From Crotalaria pallida (lineage: Eukaryota > Streptophyta > Magnoliopsida > Fabales > Fabaceae): a DNA stretch of 64,000 nucleotides. The stretch covers positions 99,737,639-99,801,638 of the forward strand of contig CM075653.1 of NCBI GenBank assembly GCA_037953625.1. Direction: 5' to 3'. Made by a program: the position numbers and the translations under genes. Numbering within the stretch: position 1 is the stretch's first letter; every line of letters starts with the position of its first letter. Below are positions 11,081 through 22,582 of the stretch, piece by piece. Under the pieces are notes generated by a model that worked only from the letters and a program-made list of their open reading frames with translations, did no database searches and was not told the origin of the DNA.

Positions 11081-12137
11081 ATGGAGTCACTTCCCTCCAA
11101 CAAACCCCCATGCTTTTCTTCTTCCAATTCGTCGAAGTCCTTTTCTGCTACTCCTTGTAACTCTGTTAGCCAACCCTGTGGCCTTCAAAACTCTTCTTTT
11201 TCAGAGCATGAAAAGGAAGTTTTAGACGAACTCATGAAGAAATGGATCATTAGGGATATGTTTAGTGAAGTCTCCAACATTCCTTCTAAGTCTTCTTTCT
11301 ACCCTTCCTCTCAGGAATCCGAGATGGGGAAGAAGAGGTCTGAAACAAACCCTGAGGAATTCATCCTCCCTGCTGTCATTACTGGTTATGAGGATGTAGA
11401 TCTTCATGCCTTAGGTAGACCCTTCATATTTGTGGACGTCCAACGTCTACAGGAGTACCACAACAGTGCTGAACTTGCCAGACCCGGAGTTGTTCCAAAC
11501 TTTTATGCTTTAGAGGCCCCTTCTTCTCAAAACCGAATTTGCTCTGTAGGTAGCCCTCTCGAAAACTTCTTCTTTATGTACGTAGTTTTCTTTGAGACTT
11601 GTGGAGTCCGAATTCCATTTACTGACTTTGAGTGTAGGGTTATCAGTCACATAGAGCTTGCTCCAACACAACTCCATCTTGACGGCTGGTGTTATCTGAG
11701 GGCTTTCCAACTCTTTTGCAACCACTTCAACTTAGCTTGTACTCTTCCTGTATTCTTCACCTTCTTTGGACCGTTTGCCTCAAGTAAAGTTAAGGGCAAA
11801 TGGTCTTGGGTCACCCTGAAATCCCGTCTCAACTGGAAAGTTTTTGAAACCTACTCGGAGACGTGGAAAGGGTTCAAAAGTGAATACTTCAAAATAGTAG
11901 GAGCCCCCCATTCCTGGCCTTTCTTCTTTGACCATGGGGGAAATCCATACTTCCCACTCTTTTGGTCTGATAGAAACTCGCGTATTCCTGCTCGTTCCTT
12001 TCTTACCCCTAACAATGTTCTCACTGATGTTGAGCGATCAACCATAACATTCCTCTTTGCCTGATATGAACGCCTCGGGTACATCAATACCAGGAAGATA
12101 ATTGATGCGGAGCCGGATTCCTTGCGTTCGGAATTCG
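11081..12137 (+). pseudogene. Antisense extra gene of D, exon 1: gypsy-type putative transposase domain
   Basis: The frame opens at 11081 and runs 327 codons to a TGA at 12062-12064. The same frame then continues open to a GT at 12138. Residues about 160-215 carry FETCGVRIPFTDF, then ELAPTQLHLDGWCYLRAF, which I recognise from memory as the plant 'putative gypsy type transposon' domain (Pfam PF04195). A profile search would be needed to confirm it. The N-terminus is Ser-rich. Extra ORFs between integrase and the 3' LTR, often antisense, are known in Tat-lineage elements. The TGA is probably a late nonsense change of a Trp codon. Confidence 0.7.
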
Positions 12138-12215
12138 GTAGGGTTCCTGAAGTGTATTTTTTTACTTGCTTTCTTATCCTTTGGAATTATTAACGCTTTT
12201 ACTGTTTTTATGCAG
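12138..12215 (+). other. Predicted 78-bp intron of the antisense gene
   Basis: It starts gtaggg and ends tttttatgcag after a pyrimidine-rich run. Removing it joins the exon 1 frame exactly to the frame of the second ORF. Other nearby GT sites do not keep the frame. It is short but within the plant intron range. Confidence 0.6.
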
Positions 12216-13141
12216 AAAAAATGGCGAGCCCCCAAGACTTGGCTGCTCTTGCTGCTGCTATCGGAAATGCTCCAAGGAGGCCCCCCAAACGTAGCAAGAC
12301 CATCGTCAGCCGTCCTCCTTCGGTCACTGTAGTCCTTGACAGTCCTGAAGGTGCTGCTCGAAAGAGGAAAGATCAGGAACCTTTCCAATCCGGTTCTCCA
12401 ACTGGATCCCACTTTGATGCTGGTCAGGGGTCTTATGGTTTCACTTCCTCAGTGTGGGAGGAAAACCTAAGCGAGAATTTTGGGCGTATGCTGTTGACTG
12501 ATTCTGACTCCCATCGCTTTCAAGGAATGACACGCCGGGATTTTGTGAATTTGATGAAGTCCTTAAAGAAACACCAACTCCGTGCTGCCTCCACACTCCA
12601 ATTTTTAGAGGATAATGCTGAAAAGGTCTTGTTTGTAGGACAAGAGGCAGTGGATTTGGCTGCTTATGTGAAGAAAGAGGCTGAAATGGCTGAGCAGATT
12701 GCTTCCCAAGCGGCCGAACGGAGGAAGACCAGGCAAGCTCTCTCACAAGCTGAAGAAGAATTTGCTAAGAAGATGAATGACAAATTGAAGGAGGTTAATG
12801 ACGCCAACGATGCTGCCCTGAATACGCTGAGGGATGCCCTCAAAGAGGCTGAGAATCAGAGGGATATGTACAAAGAAAAATGGATTGGGTCAGTTCAGTC
12901 CTCCTTCATGAATGTAGTGGAGCAAGCCAATTTCCTTAACAGCAACTTCTCTGCCAAGGGCATGCATTTCTTGCATAGAGTCGAAGATGGAGTGCTTTAC
13001 AACTACCTTCGTGATGGAAGTAGGGTGCTCGTCAACTTGGATGATGATGACTGCCCTGATCCCTTGGCCCCTGTGGATGATGACGAGACTGAAGATGAGG
13101 GTGACGGAGGACATGAGGATGATGGAGATGCTGCTGCTTAG
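12216..13141 (+). CDS. Antisense extra gene of D, exon 2: coiled-coil protein with acidic tail
   Basis: About 308 codons including the ATG at 12221. The N-terminal 60 residues are basic (RRPPKRSK, ARKRKDQ) and could be a nuclear signal. Residues about 95-220 are rich in Ala, Glu, Lys and Gln with heptad spacing, predicted coiled coil. The C-terminus is strongly acidic (DDDD, DDDETEDEGDGG). I know no enzyme motif in it. In related plant elements a PF04195-type domain is often followed by such a coiled-coil part. If the intron is not spliced, it could start on its own at 12221. Confidence 0.6.
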
Positions 13142-14087
13142 CTTTTAGTTTACTCTGGTTTATTTCATGTTTTTCTGTTATGTTGTTGTTTCTGCATTTC
13201 GCTTTTTTCCCTTTCTAGGTTTCAATTTGAATTCTGTACTTTGTTTCTGACTTTTCTCAGTTGCAATCCGAATTGCACTTGTACTCAGACTTTCCAATCA
13301 ATGTATTCAGTTTAGTATTTGTGTTATATTTCCTTTGCGTATCCATTGTCTTTGTTGATCCATGGAAGTCCTATTCTAGCCAGCGAATGGTTTTCCATTT
13401 AACTTATTAGCTTTCTGAAACTAACAGGGATCATTGCATGTACATGGGCGGTGTTCTTTTTAATATAAGAACATCTCCTCACCCATTTCACTTCTTATCT
13501 GATGGCTAGTCAGATAAGTGGCGTATCAAGTATTGGATACTTTAGAATTTTTCTCTGAGTTTTTCTAAGTATAGATTCCTGATACCGAATACAGATACCG
13601 TATTCAGATACCGGATTGTTGATTCCAAATCTGAACAATTTCTTAAATACCAACTCAAACACTAAGCATGGGATTTCTATTACTAGATCCTGATACATAA
13701 TCCGGATACAGGATTCCTGATACAGAATCCGGATACCGAATCCCTAGTACTTCCAAAACATGTTATTAGGTTGAGGATTCCTGATTCTGGATTACATAAT
13801 CGAATTCGTAAAACTGAACGCTTAATGCTGAATTGCCTCCTTTTTTTTGAACTCCTGATATCGGTTTCCTGATACCGGATTCCTGACACCGGATTCTTAA
13901 TATCGGATTCGCAAACTCTAATCCTTGCATTTGAATGAAAGCAATTATTTTGAATAAACCATCTCATTGAGGTATTATTATATTCAAACCTGTAACTTAT
14001 GGAATTTTCACAATTCTCATTAGCAAAATATAAAGGCAAGTTCAGTCATAATTTAAACCAAATAGGGGTCTATGGATAACCTCCTTT
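13142..14087. other. Spacer between antisense gene and integrase of D, with 'ccggatacc' repeats
   Basis: No gene. Positions about 13560-13910 hold many degenerate copies of 'tgataccggattc/tgatacagaatccgg'. This is the same word family that makes up the D LTR repeats. The first part (13142-13500) is probably the 3' UTR of the antisense gene. Confidence 0.6.
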
Positions 14088-14699
14088 TTAAACAAAGACA
14101 AACTGGTACATAGCAATGGTCTGTACGACCTTCTTGGAAAATAAACAAACTTTTATGAAAGCATAGACAAAGAACAAAATGTAACTGTAATAAAAGCGAA
14201 GCTTAGCTGCATTCCATGGGTTCTTAATGCCTATGCCGGTAAGTGTTTCCAGATAATAAGCCCCCTTTCCAGTTTTTGATCGGACTCGATATGGTCCTTC
14301 CCAATTGGCTGCCAACTTCCCATGTGCAGGTTCATTACCGTGTACATCGGCCCTTCTCAGCACCAAGTCACCTTCATTGAAGGCTCTCGATACCACCTTT
14401 AAATTGTACTGCTTGGCCGACTGCTGCTGGATTGTTGCCATGTGGACAGTTGCCATCTCCCTGGATTCTTGCAAGAGATCCAAGTTTTCTCTGATGAGTC
14501 GTACATTAGCCTCTGGATTAAAATACCTTGACCTCATATTAGTGGATCCAACTTTCAACAAAATCATTGCTTCACTTCCATATGTGAGCTTGAATGGTGT
14601 CTCTCCAGTGGTAGAGAGGGGAGTGGTTCTGTAGGACCAAAGGACAGCATCTATACAATCTACCCACTTACCTTTGCTATCTTCCAACTTTCTCTTCAA
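14088..14699 (-). pseudogene. D integrase, C-terminal part
   Basis: About 200 codons from MKRKLEDSKGKW. It includes the WSYRTTP...GETPFKLTYG stretch typical of gypsy integrase, and the DLVLRRAD...LAANWEGPYRV C-terminal (GPY/F-like) domain. No chromodomain follows, and the end WNAAKLRFYY fits the Tat lineage. It continues the frame from the core, but an in-frame TAA just upstream separates the two. Confidence 0.8.
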
Positions 14700-15141
14700 C
14701 CCTCTTAGTATACATCTGTTGGCTGTTTCGGCTTACCCGTTAGTTTGCAGATGCTCCACCGAGGACAGACGTTGTTTAATTCCTAATTTGTGGAGAAATT
14801 CTTTGAAAGCTTTGCTAGTGAACTGAGTGTCATTGTCTGTGATCAATACAGCTGGAACTCCAAAGCGGGATATGACTTGGTTACTGAAAAAATTTCACGA
14901 TTTGAGTAGAAGTAGTAACAGCGACTGCTTTAGCTTCGATCCACTTGGTGAAATAGTCAACTGCCACCACTAAATGGGTAACCTGTCCTGCTGCTTGGGG
15001 AAACGGTCCCAACAAGTCCATCCCCCACTGAAAGAATGGCCATGGGGCAGATATGGAATGGAGCTCCTCTGGTGGTACCAAGTGGACATCAGCATGCTTC
15101 TGACAGCGATCACACTTCTTCACGTGCCTCATGGCATCTAA
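14700..15141 (-). pseudogene. D integrase, catalytic core
   Basis: It starts with the zinc-binding HVKKCDRCQ, then LLGPFPQAAG and VVAVDYFTKWIEA (first Asp of DDE). A one-base insertion in a T run near 14885 then breaks the frame. In the shifted frame follow LITDNDTQFTS (second Asp) and SSVEH (the Glu), then a TAA. A TAG just before 15139 separates it from the upstream block. All three catalytic residues are still spelled out, so decay is recent or mild. Confidence 0.8.
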
Positions 15142-16350
15142 CTATATGCTGGGCCAGTAGAATCCTGCTCTCAGTATCTTCCTCGCCAGATTCCTTCCTC
15201 CTAGATGGTGACTGTATCTCCCTTCGTGCACTTCTTTCAGGGCCAATTCGGATTCCCTTTCAGTCAGGCATCTGAGTAGAGGTGAAGAGAACCCTCTCCG
15301 ATAGAGCAGTCCATCTTGTATGACAAAGTGAGGAGCCATCTTTCTTACTTTTCTTGCGGCGTCGTCTTCACTCGGAAGGATCCCATGAAGCAGAAACGCT
15401 AGGATAGGGGAAGCCCATGACTCTTCATCCTCCACTGCTAATGTTGCACTGGGGTGAGAGATTGCTTGTTGAATTACGGACCTGTGATTTCCTGGTTTCT
15501 TGGTACTAGCCAGCTTGGATAGGACATCAGCTCTAGAATTCTGATCTCTCAGAATGTGCTGAAAATCCACACTGTCAAACCTTCCTGCCAGCTCCTTGCA
15601 CTTGGTGAGGTACTTCTGAAGCAAAGTCTCCTTGGCTTGGAAGTCTCCTTTAATTTGAGAAATCACCAGCTGCGAATCGCTGTAAAGTACAATTGAGTGC
15701 GCTCCCAAATCCTTGGCCATCGTCATCCCAGCAAGGCAGGCTTCATATTCAGCTTGGTTGTTAGAAGTAGGAAAATCGAACCTTAACGAATATTCAATAG
15801 ATACCCCTTGAGCGTTTTCCAATATCACACCAGCACCTCCACCCGTCTGATTGGATGAACCGTCCACAAACAGGGTCCAGACTTCAGAGTCCTTCTTTGG
15901 TGCCAATTCTATGACGAAGTCTGCCAAAACCTGAGATTTGATTACTGTTCTTGACTCGTAGCTGACCCCATATTCGGACAATTCCACTGACCAAGCGATC
16001 ATGCGACCTGCTAAGTCTGGTTTTTGTAAAACTTGCCGAATAGGCTGATATGTTCTGACGACGATGGGATGGCTTTGGAAATATTGTCTAAGACGCCTTG
16101 TCGTGACCACCAGTGCGAACGCCATCTTTTCAATCTTCTGATACCTTCTTTCAGTTTCTTGCAACACTTTACTGACAAAATACACCGGCCTCTGTCCCTC
16201 TTCCAAATCCCTAACCAAAACAGCACTCACCGCTTCATCATTTACAGCCAAATATAAATAGAGGGTTTCACCTGGCTCAGGTTTGCTCAGGATTGGAGGA
16301 TTGGAGGATTGGAGAGGTAATGCTTGAAGTCCTGAAATGTTGATTCGCAC
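15142..16350 (-). pseudogene. D RNase H and integrase N-terminus
   Basis: The region starts with the RT-RNase H connection (NPPILSKPEPGETLYLYL). RNase H follows: LFVDGSSNQTGGGAG with its catalytic Asp, YEACLAGM with Glu, and VLYSDSQLVISQI with Asp. Next comes the integrase zinc-finger lead-in (HEGRYSHHLGGR...GFYWPSI), then a TAG. The frame is offset from the RT block because an 8-bp unit (ccaatcct on the minus strand) is present three times near 16290-16312. Confidence 0.85.
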
Positions 16351-18071
16351 TCATCAGTCCATCTGAACTCCTGGTCCTTTTTAAGCAATTGGAATAGTGG
16401 AAGGGACTTGTAAGCTGACTTCGACAAGAATCTTGTCAACGCGGCAATGCGTCCGGTTAGTTGTTGAACTTCTTTCACGGAATTTGGGCTCCTCATCTGC
16501 GTGATCGCATCACACGTTTCAGGGTTAGCCTCTATTCCTCTGCTGGTAAGCATAAAACCTAGGAATTTTCCTGCTGTGACACCAAAGGCACACTTCAGTG
16601 GATTTAAACGCATATTATGTTGACGCACCTTATTAAGGACAGCTTCCAAATGCTGCTTGTGGTTTCCTGCCTCTGTTGACTTTATGATCATGTCATCGAC
16701 ATAGACTTCCAATGTCGGTCCGATCAATTCTCCAAAGATTTTGTCCATCATCCTCTGGTATGTCGCACCTGCATTTTTCAAACTAAACGGCATTACTGTG
16801 TAACAGTATGCTGCTTTATCAGTCATAAAAGCGATTTTTTCCTGATCGTCAATAAACATGGTGATTTGATTGTAACCAGAGTAAGCATCCATGAATGAAA
16901 GTAACTGATACCCAGCAGAATTATCAACCAGCTTGTCAATGTTGGGAAGGGGATAGGTGTCCTTGGGACAAGCTTTATTCAAATCCGTGTAGTCCACGCA
17001 CATCCGCCATTTGCCATTGGATTTTTTGACAAGAACTACATTAGAGAGCCTGGTAGTGTAAGGGACTTCCAGGATGAACCCAGCTTGTAAGAGCTCTTCC
17101 ACATTTGCAGCAATCACCTTCTGCCGTTCATTGCCCATTTTCCTTCTTCTTTGTGACACTGGCTTGAATTTGGGATCAACTGATAGGCGGTGACAAATAA
17201 AATCCGGATCTATCCCTGGCATATCGACTGCTGTCCATGCAAATAAATCCTTATTCTCTTTCAGCAGTGCAACCAATCTGACTTTTTCTTCGTTTGATAA
17301 GTCCTTCCCCACTTGAGTCCACTGTTGCGGTGCATCTCCAATTTGAACTTTTTCTAACTCCCCTTCGAGCTTGGGTCGTTCCTCTTTGATATCGTCCCTC
17401 ATGTCCAAGACCACCATCATGACCCTAGAGGATGAGGCTGATCCTTTGGTTTGTTTCACTTGTATCTGCTTCTTGGCGTTCTCTTTTGTTGCTTTCAGAC
17501 TAGCTATGTAACAAGTCTTGGCTTGCATCTGGTCTGCCCGTATTATAACAACTGACCCTTTCTCATCTGGGAATTTCATAGCAATGTGCAAGGGAGAGGC
17601 GACCGCCTGGAATGCCTTCAGAGTGGGCCGACCCAAGATTGCATTGTAAGCAGAGGGGCAATCCACCACTAGGAAGCGTACCTTTTCAGTCCTGCATTGA
17701 GGGGGTGCGCCTAAAGTCAGCCTGATATCAATGTATCCTCTGAGTCTGATAGTGTCACCTGTAAACCCAATCAACTCCTTCTGGCAGGGATGTAGATCTG
17801 CTGACTTCAACTTCAAACGGTCAAACAGTTCTATGAACATGATATCTGATGAGCTACCCTGGTCTACCATCATGCGGCAAACACGGAACCTGTCAATAAT
17901 TCCGGTTACCACTAATGGATCGTTGTGGTTGGGAATCACTCCTTCCAAATCAGCTTCTGTAAATGGGATCGGAAGGTGTACTTCCTTCTGCCTGTTCGAT
18001 ACGGTAACCGCCATAGTTGCTAGCTTCAATTGTTTTTTCTGGGACGTTATGGATTCCCCTTCTACTGTCAA
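16287..18071 (-). pseudogene. D protease and reverse transcriptase
   Basis: One open frame of 594 codons. Retropepsin-like protease: VDQGSSSDIM around residue 70, the DQGS variant seen in the Tat lineage. RT: CVDYTDLNKACPKD, FMDAYSGYNQI and VYVDDMI around residue 457 (the YVDD active site). The thumb and connection follow, up to FQDFKHYL. Length and order are normal. The frame would have been continuous with gag: a one-base change in an A run near 18135 now separates them. Confidence 0.88.
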
Positions 18072-18117
18072 ACCACCAGCAATAGTGCTAATTACCTCCA
18101 GGTCTTCATTGTTGCTT

Positions 18118-19623
18118 TTACCTGCATCTTCTTTTTTTTACTGGAGAATTCCTGGTTGCAATGCGCCTAGGAGTTCTGCTTCTCCTTGGGGGCGTTCGGG
18201 ATCTCCTTCTAGGTGGGCTTCTTGTTCTCCTTCTGACCGGACTCCTGACCCTTCTTGTGGGGGTGCGCTCATTGGGACCTCCTCTAAAGGATCGAGTGTA
18301 ACGGTTCAGTCTTCCTCTTCTTACCAGAGTTTCCATAGCGTCTTTGAGTTGAACACATTCATCATCGGTGTGTCCATAGCTGCCATGCCAACTACACCTT
18401 TTGTGCTGATTCTCCTTCGTTGGAGGCCTCCTCAACGGGGGTGGACGATCCACTTCCATCAGTTCTGCATTCATAATCTCACGAAGGATTTGTGATCTAG
18501 AAGTGTTTAAAGGCGTATAATGGTCATATTTACCTTCGGGCTTTTTAGGCCCCAAACCATGCCTGTTGTTTTTGTCTCCTTCTCGCTGACCTTTCCCTGA
18601 CCCCTTGTTGAAGAAAGCTTCTTTCTTTTTTCCGGATGTTTCACCTGTAAAATTGTCTTGTGCTTTCTGGTACTCCTCCAAATTGATATACTTTTCAGCC
18701 ATTTCCATGACTTCGTCCATGGTTTTGATTTTGTGCATCACCAAATGGTCTGTGAAATCCCCTGGTCTTAATGCACGCATCAAGATATGCAAGGCCACTG
18801 AAGCCTCTATGTCACTAATTGAAAGGTATTCAGTATTGAAACGGGTGAGGAAATCTCTCAACGATTCCCCCTTCTCCTACTTAATTTGGGATAAATGGTG
18901 TTCCGATTTTGGCTGTGCTTTGCTTGTTGTGAAATGTCCCAGGAATTTGGCAGCCAAGTCTTTCCACTCTGTTATCGAATCAGGTTCCAATTTAGAATAC
19001 CAGCGCAAAGCCGTTTTTTTCAAAGTCAGGGGGAAAGTGCGACATTTGTATGCGTCCTTAGCCCCTTGACATGACATTGCCACCAGAAAGCTGTCAATAT
19101 GCTCCTGTGGATCTGAATTCCCGAAATATGGATCTACATTGGCTGGAGCTTTGAGGTTTTCAGGCATGGGGAAAGCCATTATGCTTTCATAAAACGGGTG
19201 GTCTTTTTCTTCAGGTTCTCCCACCAGCTCTACTTCATTTCCTTTGCCAACGCCCGATTGGGATGTTCCTTTACTCAATTCCTTCAGCAACTTGTCCTGT
19301 TCATCCAGCCGCTTGCGCAGGCGAGCCAATTCTGTCTCCATGCTTGCTTTCCTCTGTGAGCATCTGCCAGATGACCCCTTACTCTCATGTCGGGAATGCG
19401 AAGGGCTTCCTCTTCTAGTGGGGGGCCTCTGTCACGATTTTTCCTGTTCATGATGAGAAGGTTCCTCATGTCTCGAACGTACTTGTTCTGCCCTTCTCTT
19501 TCCTTCGCTTAACCGTTCCCTGAGGTCCTTCTGACGAGAAGGCGCTTGTTCTCTACTTTTCCTCACTTCCAGCACACTGTGGTGGCTGGGTTCAGTACGT
19601 TCTCCCTGTGACTGATTCGCCAT
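18118..19623 (-). pseudogene. D Gag, broken
   Basis: The likely start is the ATG at 19621-19623, about 40 nt inside the primer site. The frame breaks near 19440 and again near 19330, with a TAG at 18877-18879. The N-terminal part is charged (Arg, Glu, His). The middle is the retrotransposon Gag domain (WKDLAAKFLGHFTTS, then SLRDFLTRFNTEYL). The C-terminus has CSWHGSYGHTDDEC, a zinc-knuckle-like motif, then an SR-rich tail (RRRSRTPPRR). Confidence 0.82.
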
Positions 19624-19660
19624 GGACTTCTTCAGAAAGTGGTGGGAATAAGTTTCTTGC

Positions 19661-19677
19661 TCCCACTGTGGTCGCCA
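19661..19677 (-). promoter_or_regulatory. Primer binding site of element D
   Basis: On the minus strand the bases just inside the 5' LTR read tggcgaccacagtggga. That is the right position and starts with the TGG that pairs with tRNA CCA ends. I cannot assign the tRNA with certainty. Confidence 0.65.
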
Positions 19678-19678
19678 A

Positions 19679-20385
19679 TGTTCTGTCGTAGGATTACAGT
19701 ACTTAGACAATCCGGCTAAGAATCCAGCAATCCCACTCTTGATGTCAGACGTGAAATGAGCACCTTGAATACCAAGATACGCACTCTCTTGTCGTTCTTA
19801 ATTTGGGGGGTGGTGTGTGTGTTTGTGTGAGATGAGTTAGTCCATACCTGCTAGCTTACCAGGTATTATATACGCATACCAGCATAAACCGTATTGATGG
19901 CCGCTTTCATGTGGCGGGTAAGATTCCTCCTAAACGGCTCTGGCATGATGGCAGGTATTAAGATGAATGGAATCCTATGCTGGTGAGGATAGTGGAATTC
20001 CTCAGACTCCTTGATGCACGTGTCTGAATTCGTACCGGTATAACGGTATGGAGGTCAACTGTTCGAGAGCACATTCGTATCTGAATCTGGTCTCCAAGAT
20101 TCGCTTTAGGATACTATTCTGTATCCGGATCCGATTCGGGTGACCCCTGACAACTCAACCCGGTATCCGGATCCGGCCTGTTGGGCCTTTCCTGGCCTCA
20201 ATCCGGTATCCGACCTGTTGGGCCTTTCCTGGCCTCAATCTGGTATCCGAATACCAATCCGGTATCCGGATCCGGTTTGTTGGGACTTTGGGACCGATAC
20301 CATGATCTGGGCTTATTGAGCCTCTTATGGCCTCTATCCGGTATCAGAATTCGGAATACCGATTCTGACTATCCGGTCCATAACA
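19679..20385 (-). repeat. 5' LTR of element D (right end)
   Basis: It mirrors 514-1240 with TG...CA ends and is followed by the TSD ggttg (20386-20390). It has the same 'ggtatccg' repeats but lacks one of them. Confidence 0.92.
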
Positions 20386-20390
20386 GGTTG

Positions 20391-21702
20391 TAATCGATTA
20401 AGTGAACATTGCTAATCCATTACTTTCTTATGAGAGTAATCGATTACCAGGCTCAAGTAATCGATTAGAATTGTTGCATCATATATTTTCCAGAGGCACA
20501 GTAATCGATTACATGCTGTGTAGTAATCGATTACATATGTTGCATCACATAATGAACAGAGACTCGGTAATCGATTATTTGATGAGTAGTAATCGATTAA
20601 ACTAGTTGCATCATATATTGAACAGGGGTGATGTAATCGATTAACCACTATTGGACTAATCGATTACTTGTTTTTCAAATGTATTTAAGAATTTCTATTT
20701 TTGAAGGAATAATCGATTACCTTCAGAAAGTAATCGATTACTTCAGCTTTTATTGAAAAACGTGTCAGAATCATTTTGATTATTTCCTGATTTGTTTTTA
20801 TATATAAGATTCTGATTTATTTTATAAAATTTGAAAATGATTTTAAATTTGAATTATTTCCTTTTTCGTTTTAAGAATCAAATCTTTATTTTATTTCGTA
20901 AATCGTTTTGATTTTAAAACTTATTTCAAAATCTTATTTTATTTTGTTTTGATTTTGTTTTACTAATTTTGAATCTTTTTGAATTATAAAAGTATTTTCA
21001 AAATTCACTCCAACATGACAGACACAATCACTCTGATATTCATTCATTCTTTTCTGCATTTCACGTTCTTCTTCTTCTCCAACTTTTCTCTGATCATATC
21101 AAAAAATCTTTTTGAAGAACTCTAAGAAACCTTGTTGGCCATTTAACTTATCAAGAAGAACTTCATTATCATAGAAGAGAATATTGTTGTATCTGTGCTT
21201 TATGAACACACAAAGCTATTATAATCACTATCACATTCTTGTATTTGAAACCTTAGTGGAGAGGGAGAGAATCCCTTAGTGGACATGTGCTACGTCGTAG
21301 GGCGAGGAACCCTTCTCTGTGATCTTGAGGCCCCTAGCGAACGGAGGTTCCTAGTAGTGTGCGGGGTGCTCTTGGGTGTAATAGGGTGCGACTCTATTGC
21401 TGATTATAGAACTCTCAAGCGGGTTGCTTGGGGACTAGACTAGGCCTTTCGACGGGAAGGCTGAACCAGTATAAAATTCCTGGTGCAAGCTTTTCTATCC
21501 CTATCTCTTTACTTTCCGCATATTTTATTTATTTTACATTTTCGCGCTACTCAATTTTTTATATCAATCGATTTCGCTCTCCTTCACAAACATCTAATCT
21601 CTCCAACGCGAAACAATTTTTTAATCGTAAGGGATTTCACAATAAATTAATAAAACTCGTTTCACCCCTCCCCCTCTCGATATTTTGAGGCCAAACCCAA
21701 CA
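20391..21702 (+). repeat. 5' LTR of element A, right part
   Basis: It continues the LTR after the D insertion, in register with 50016-51335 of the 3' LTR, and ends aaccaaca-like (cccaaca). Positions 20391-20750 carry about ten aatcgatt copies in paired tandem units. The GC-richer segment 21240-21480 resembles a transcribed leader. Confidence 0.9.
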
Positions 21703-21704
21703 AT

Positions 21705-21716
21705 TGGCATCAGAGC
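21705..21716 (+). promoter_or_regulatory. Primer binding site of element A
   Basis: The bases tggcatcagagc lie two bases after the LTR end. This is the initiator tRNA-Met site with one T-to-C change from the usual tggtatcagagc. Confidence 0.85.
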
Positions 21717-21752
21717 TAGTCTCTTGTGTTAAGACTTAACCGTCTCAAGAGT

Positions 21753-21828
21753 ATGGCTTCAAACTCTCTGTTTGGTGGTGAAGGGAGTTCTATTAACCGT
21801 CCTCCCATGTTTGATGCGGTAGGGTACC
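21753..21828 (+). pseudogene. Element A Gag, N-terminal fragment
   Basis: ATG at 21753 opens MASNSLFGGEGSS...RPPMFDAVG, the usual copia Gag start. It is interrupted by E after 25 codons. The frame is 0 here and 2 after E. The 8567 bases of E plus one TSD account exactly for that shift, so these are two halves of one gene. Confidence 0.85.
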
Positions 21829-22175
21829 TGTAACACCCCGATTTAATTTTAAAAGATTAACAAACTTAAGTTTAAAATAAAATAGTGAATTGAATTTTTT
21901 TTTTACAAAACGAGTTTATAATACACAGAGTTCTCTTCCCTCGACTTGTTCGCTGCGCACTATGATCTTCAAGCTTCTTGCACAAGTACCTAAAATGATA
22001 ACCACTAAGGGTGAGACCTTTTCACAACACAGTGAATCAAAGATAGTATACAACTCATAATAAAAACTCAGGAATAATAGTCAAGTCAAGTCAAAGATCA
22101 AAAAATTCACCCCATTCATTTTCCAGGATTTCAATCACTTTTCATTTTCCATTTTCATCTCCATTTCCATTAGTT

Positions 22176-22420
22176 TAGCTCCAGCCCCATCCAGCCGTAC
22201 GGCACTGGGCACTGAAGTTCCTTTTTCCATTTATTTAGCTCCAGCCCCAGCCAGCCGTATGGTACTGGGCACTGAAGTTCCCTTTTTCCATTTATTTAGC
22301 TCCAGCCCTAGCCAGCCGTACGGTAGTGGGAACTGAAGTTCCCTTTTTCCATATATTTAGCTCCAGCCCCAGCCAGCCGTACGGTACTGGGCACTGAAGT
22401 TCCCTTTTTCCAATTATTTA
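22176..22420 (+). repeat. Tandem repeat in E, four units of about 60 bp
   Basis: The phrase tttagctccagccc recurs at 22176, 22234, 22295 and 22356. Each copy is followed by 'cagccgtacggtactgggcactgaagttccc...'. Spacing is 58, 61 and 61 bp. Function unknown. Confidence 0.88.
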
Positions 22421-22582
22421 CTCTTAACACTTTAATTAGTCCCCTTTTCTTATTCCTTTACTTCAACATCAACCATAACTACCACACATTATCCAACACA
22501 TCACACATTCCTAATTAAACTCCTATCGCACCTCAAATTACCAATATCCACACTTAGCATTTAATCAAAACTGGTTAATACT

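Larger units (their letters stand above)
514..20385 (-). mobile_element. Element D: Ty3/gypsy Tat-lineage retrotransposon (minus strand) with an antisense extra gene
   Basis: LTRs lie at 514-1240 and 19679-20385, both starting tgttctgtcgtagg and ending ccataaca. Both borders carry the exact 5-bp duplication ggttg (509-513 and 20386-20390). Read on the minus strand the order is LTR, primer site, gag, protease, RT, RNase H, integrase, antisense gene, purine tract, LTR. Pol order and the lack of a chromodomain after integrase fit the Tat lineage. Without nested C it is about 10.9 kb. It has many stops and frameshifts and is dead, but every domain is recognisable. Confidence 0.93.

Noticed and set aside
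11222..12412. Minus-strand ORFs (11222-11407, 11510-11725, 11851-12087, 12038-12412) as D proteins
   Set aside because: They are antisense shadows of the plus-strand two-exon gene, short and without domains.
20412..20648. Minus-strand ORF rich in 'NRL' and 'IDYY', similar to 50037-50273
   Set aside because: It is the translation of the aatcgatt repeat array in the LTRs of A, not a protein gene.
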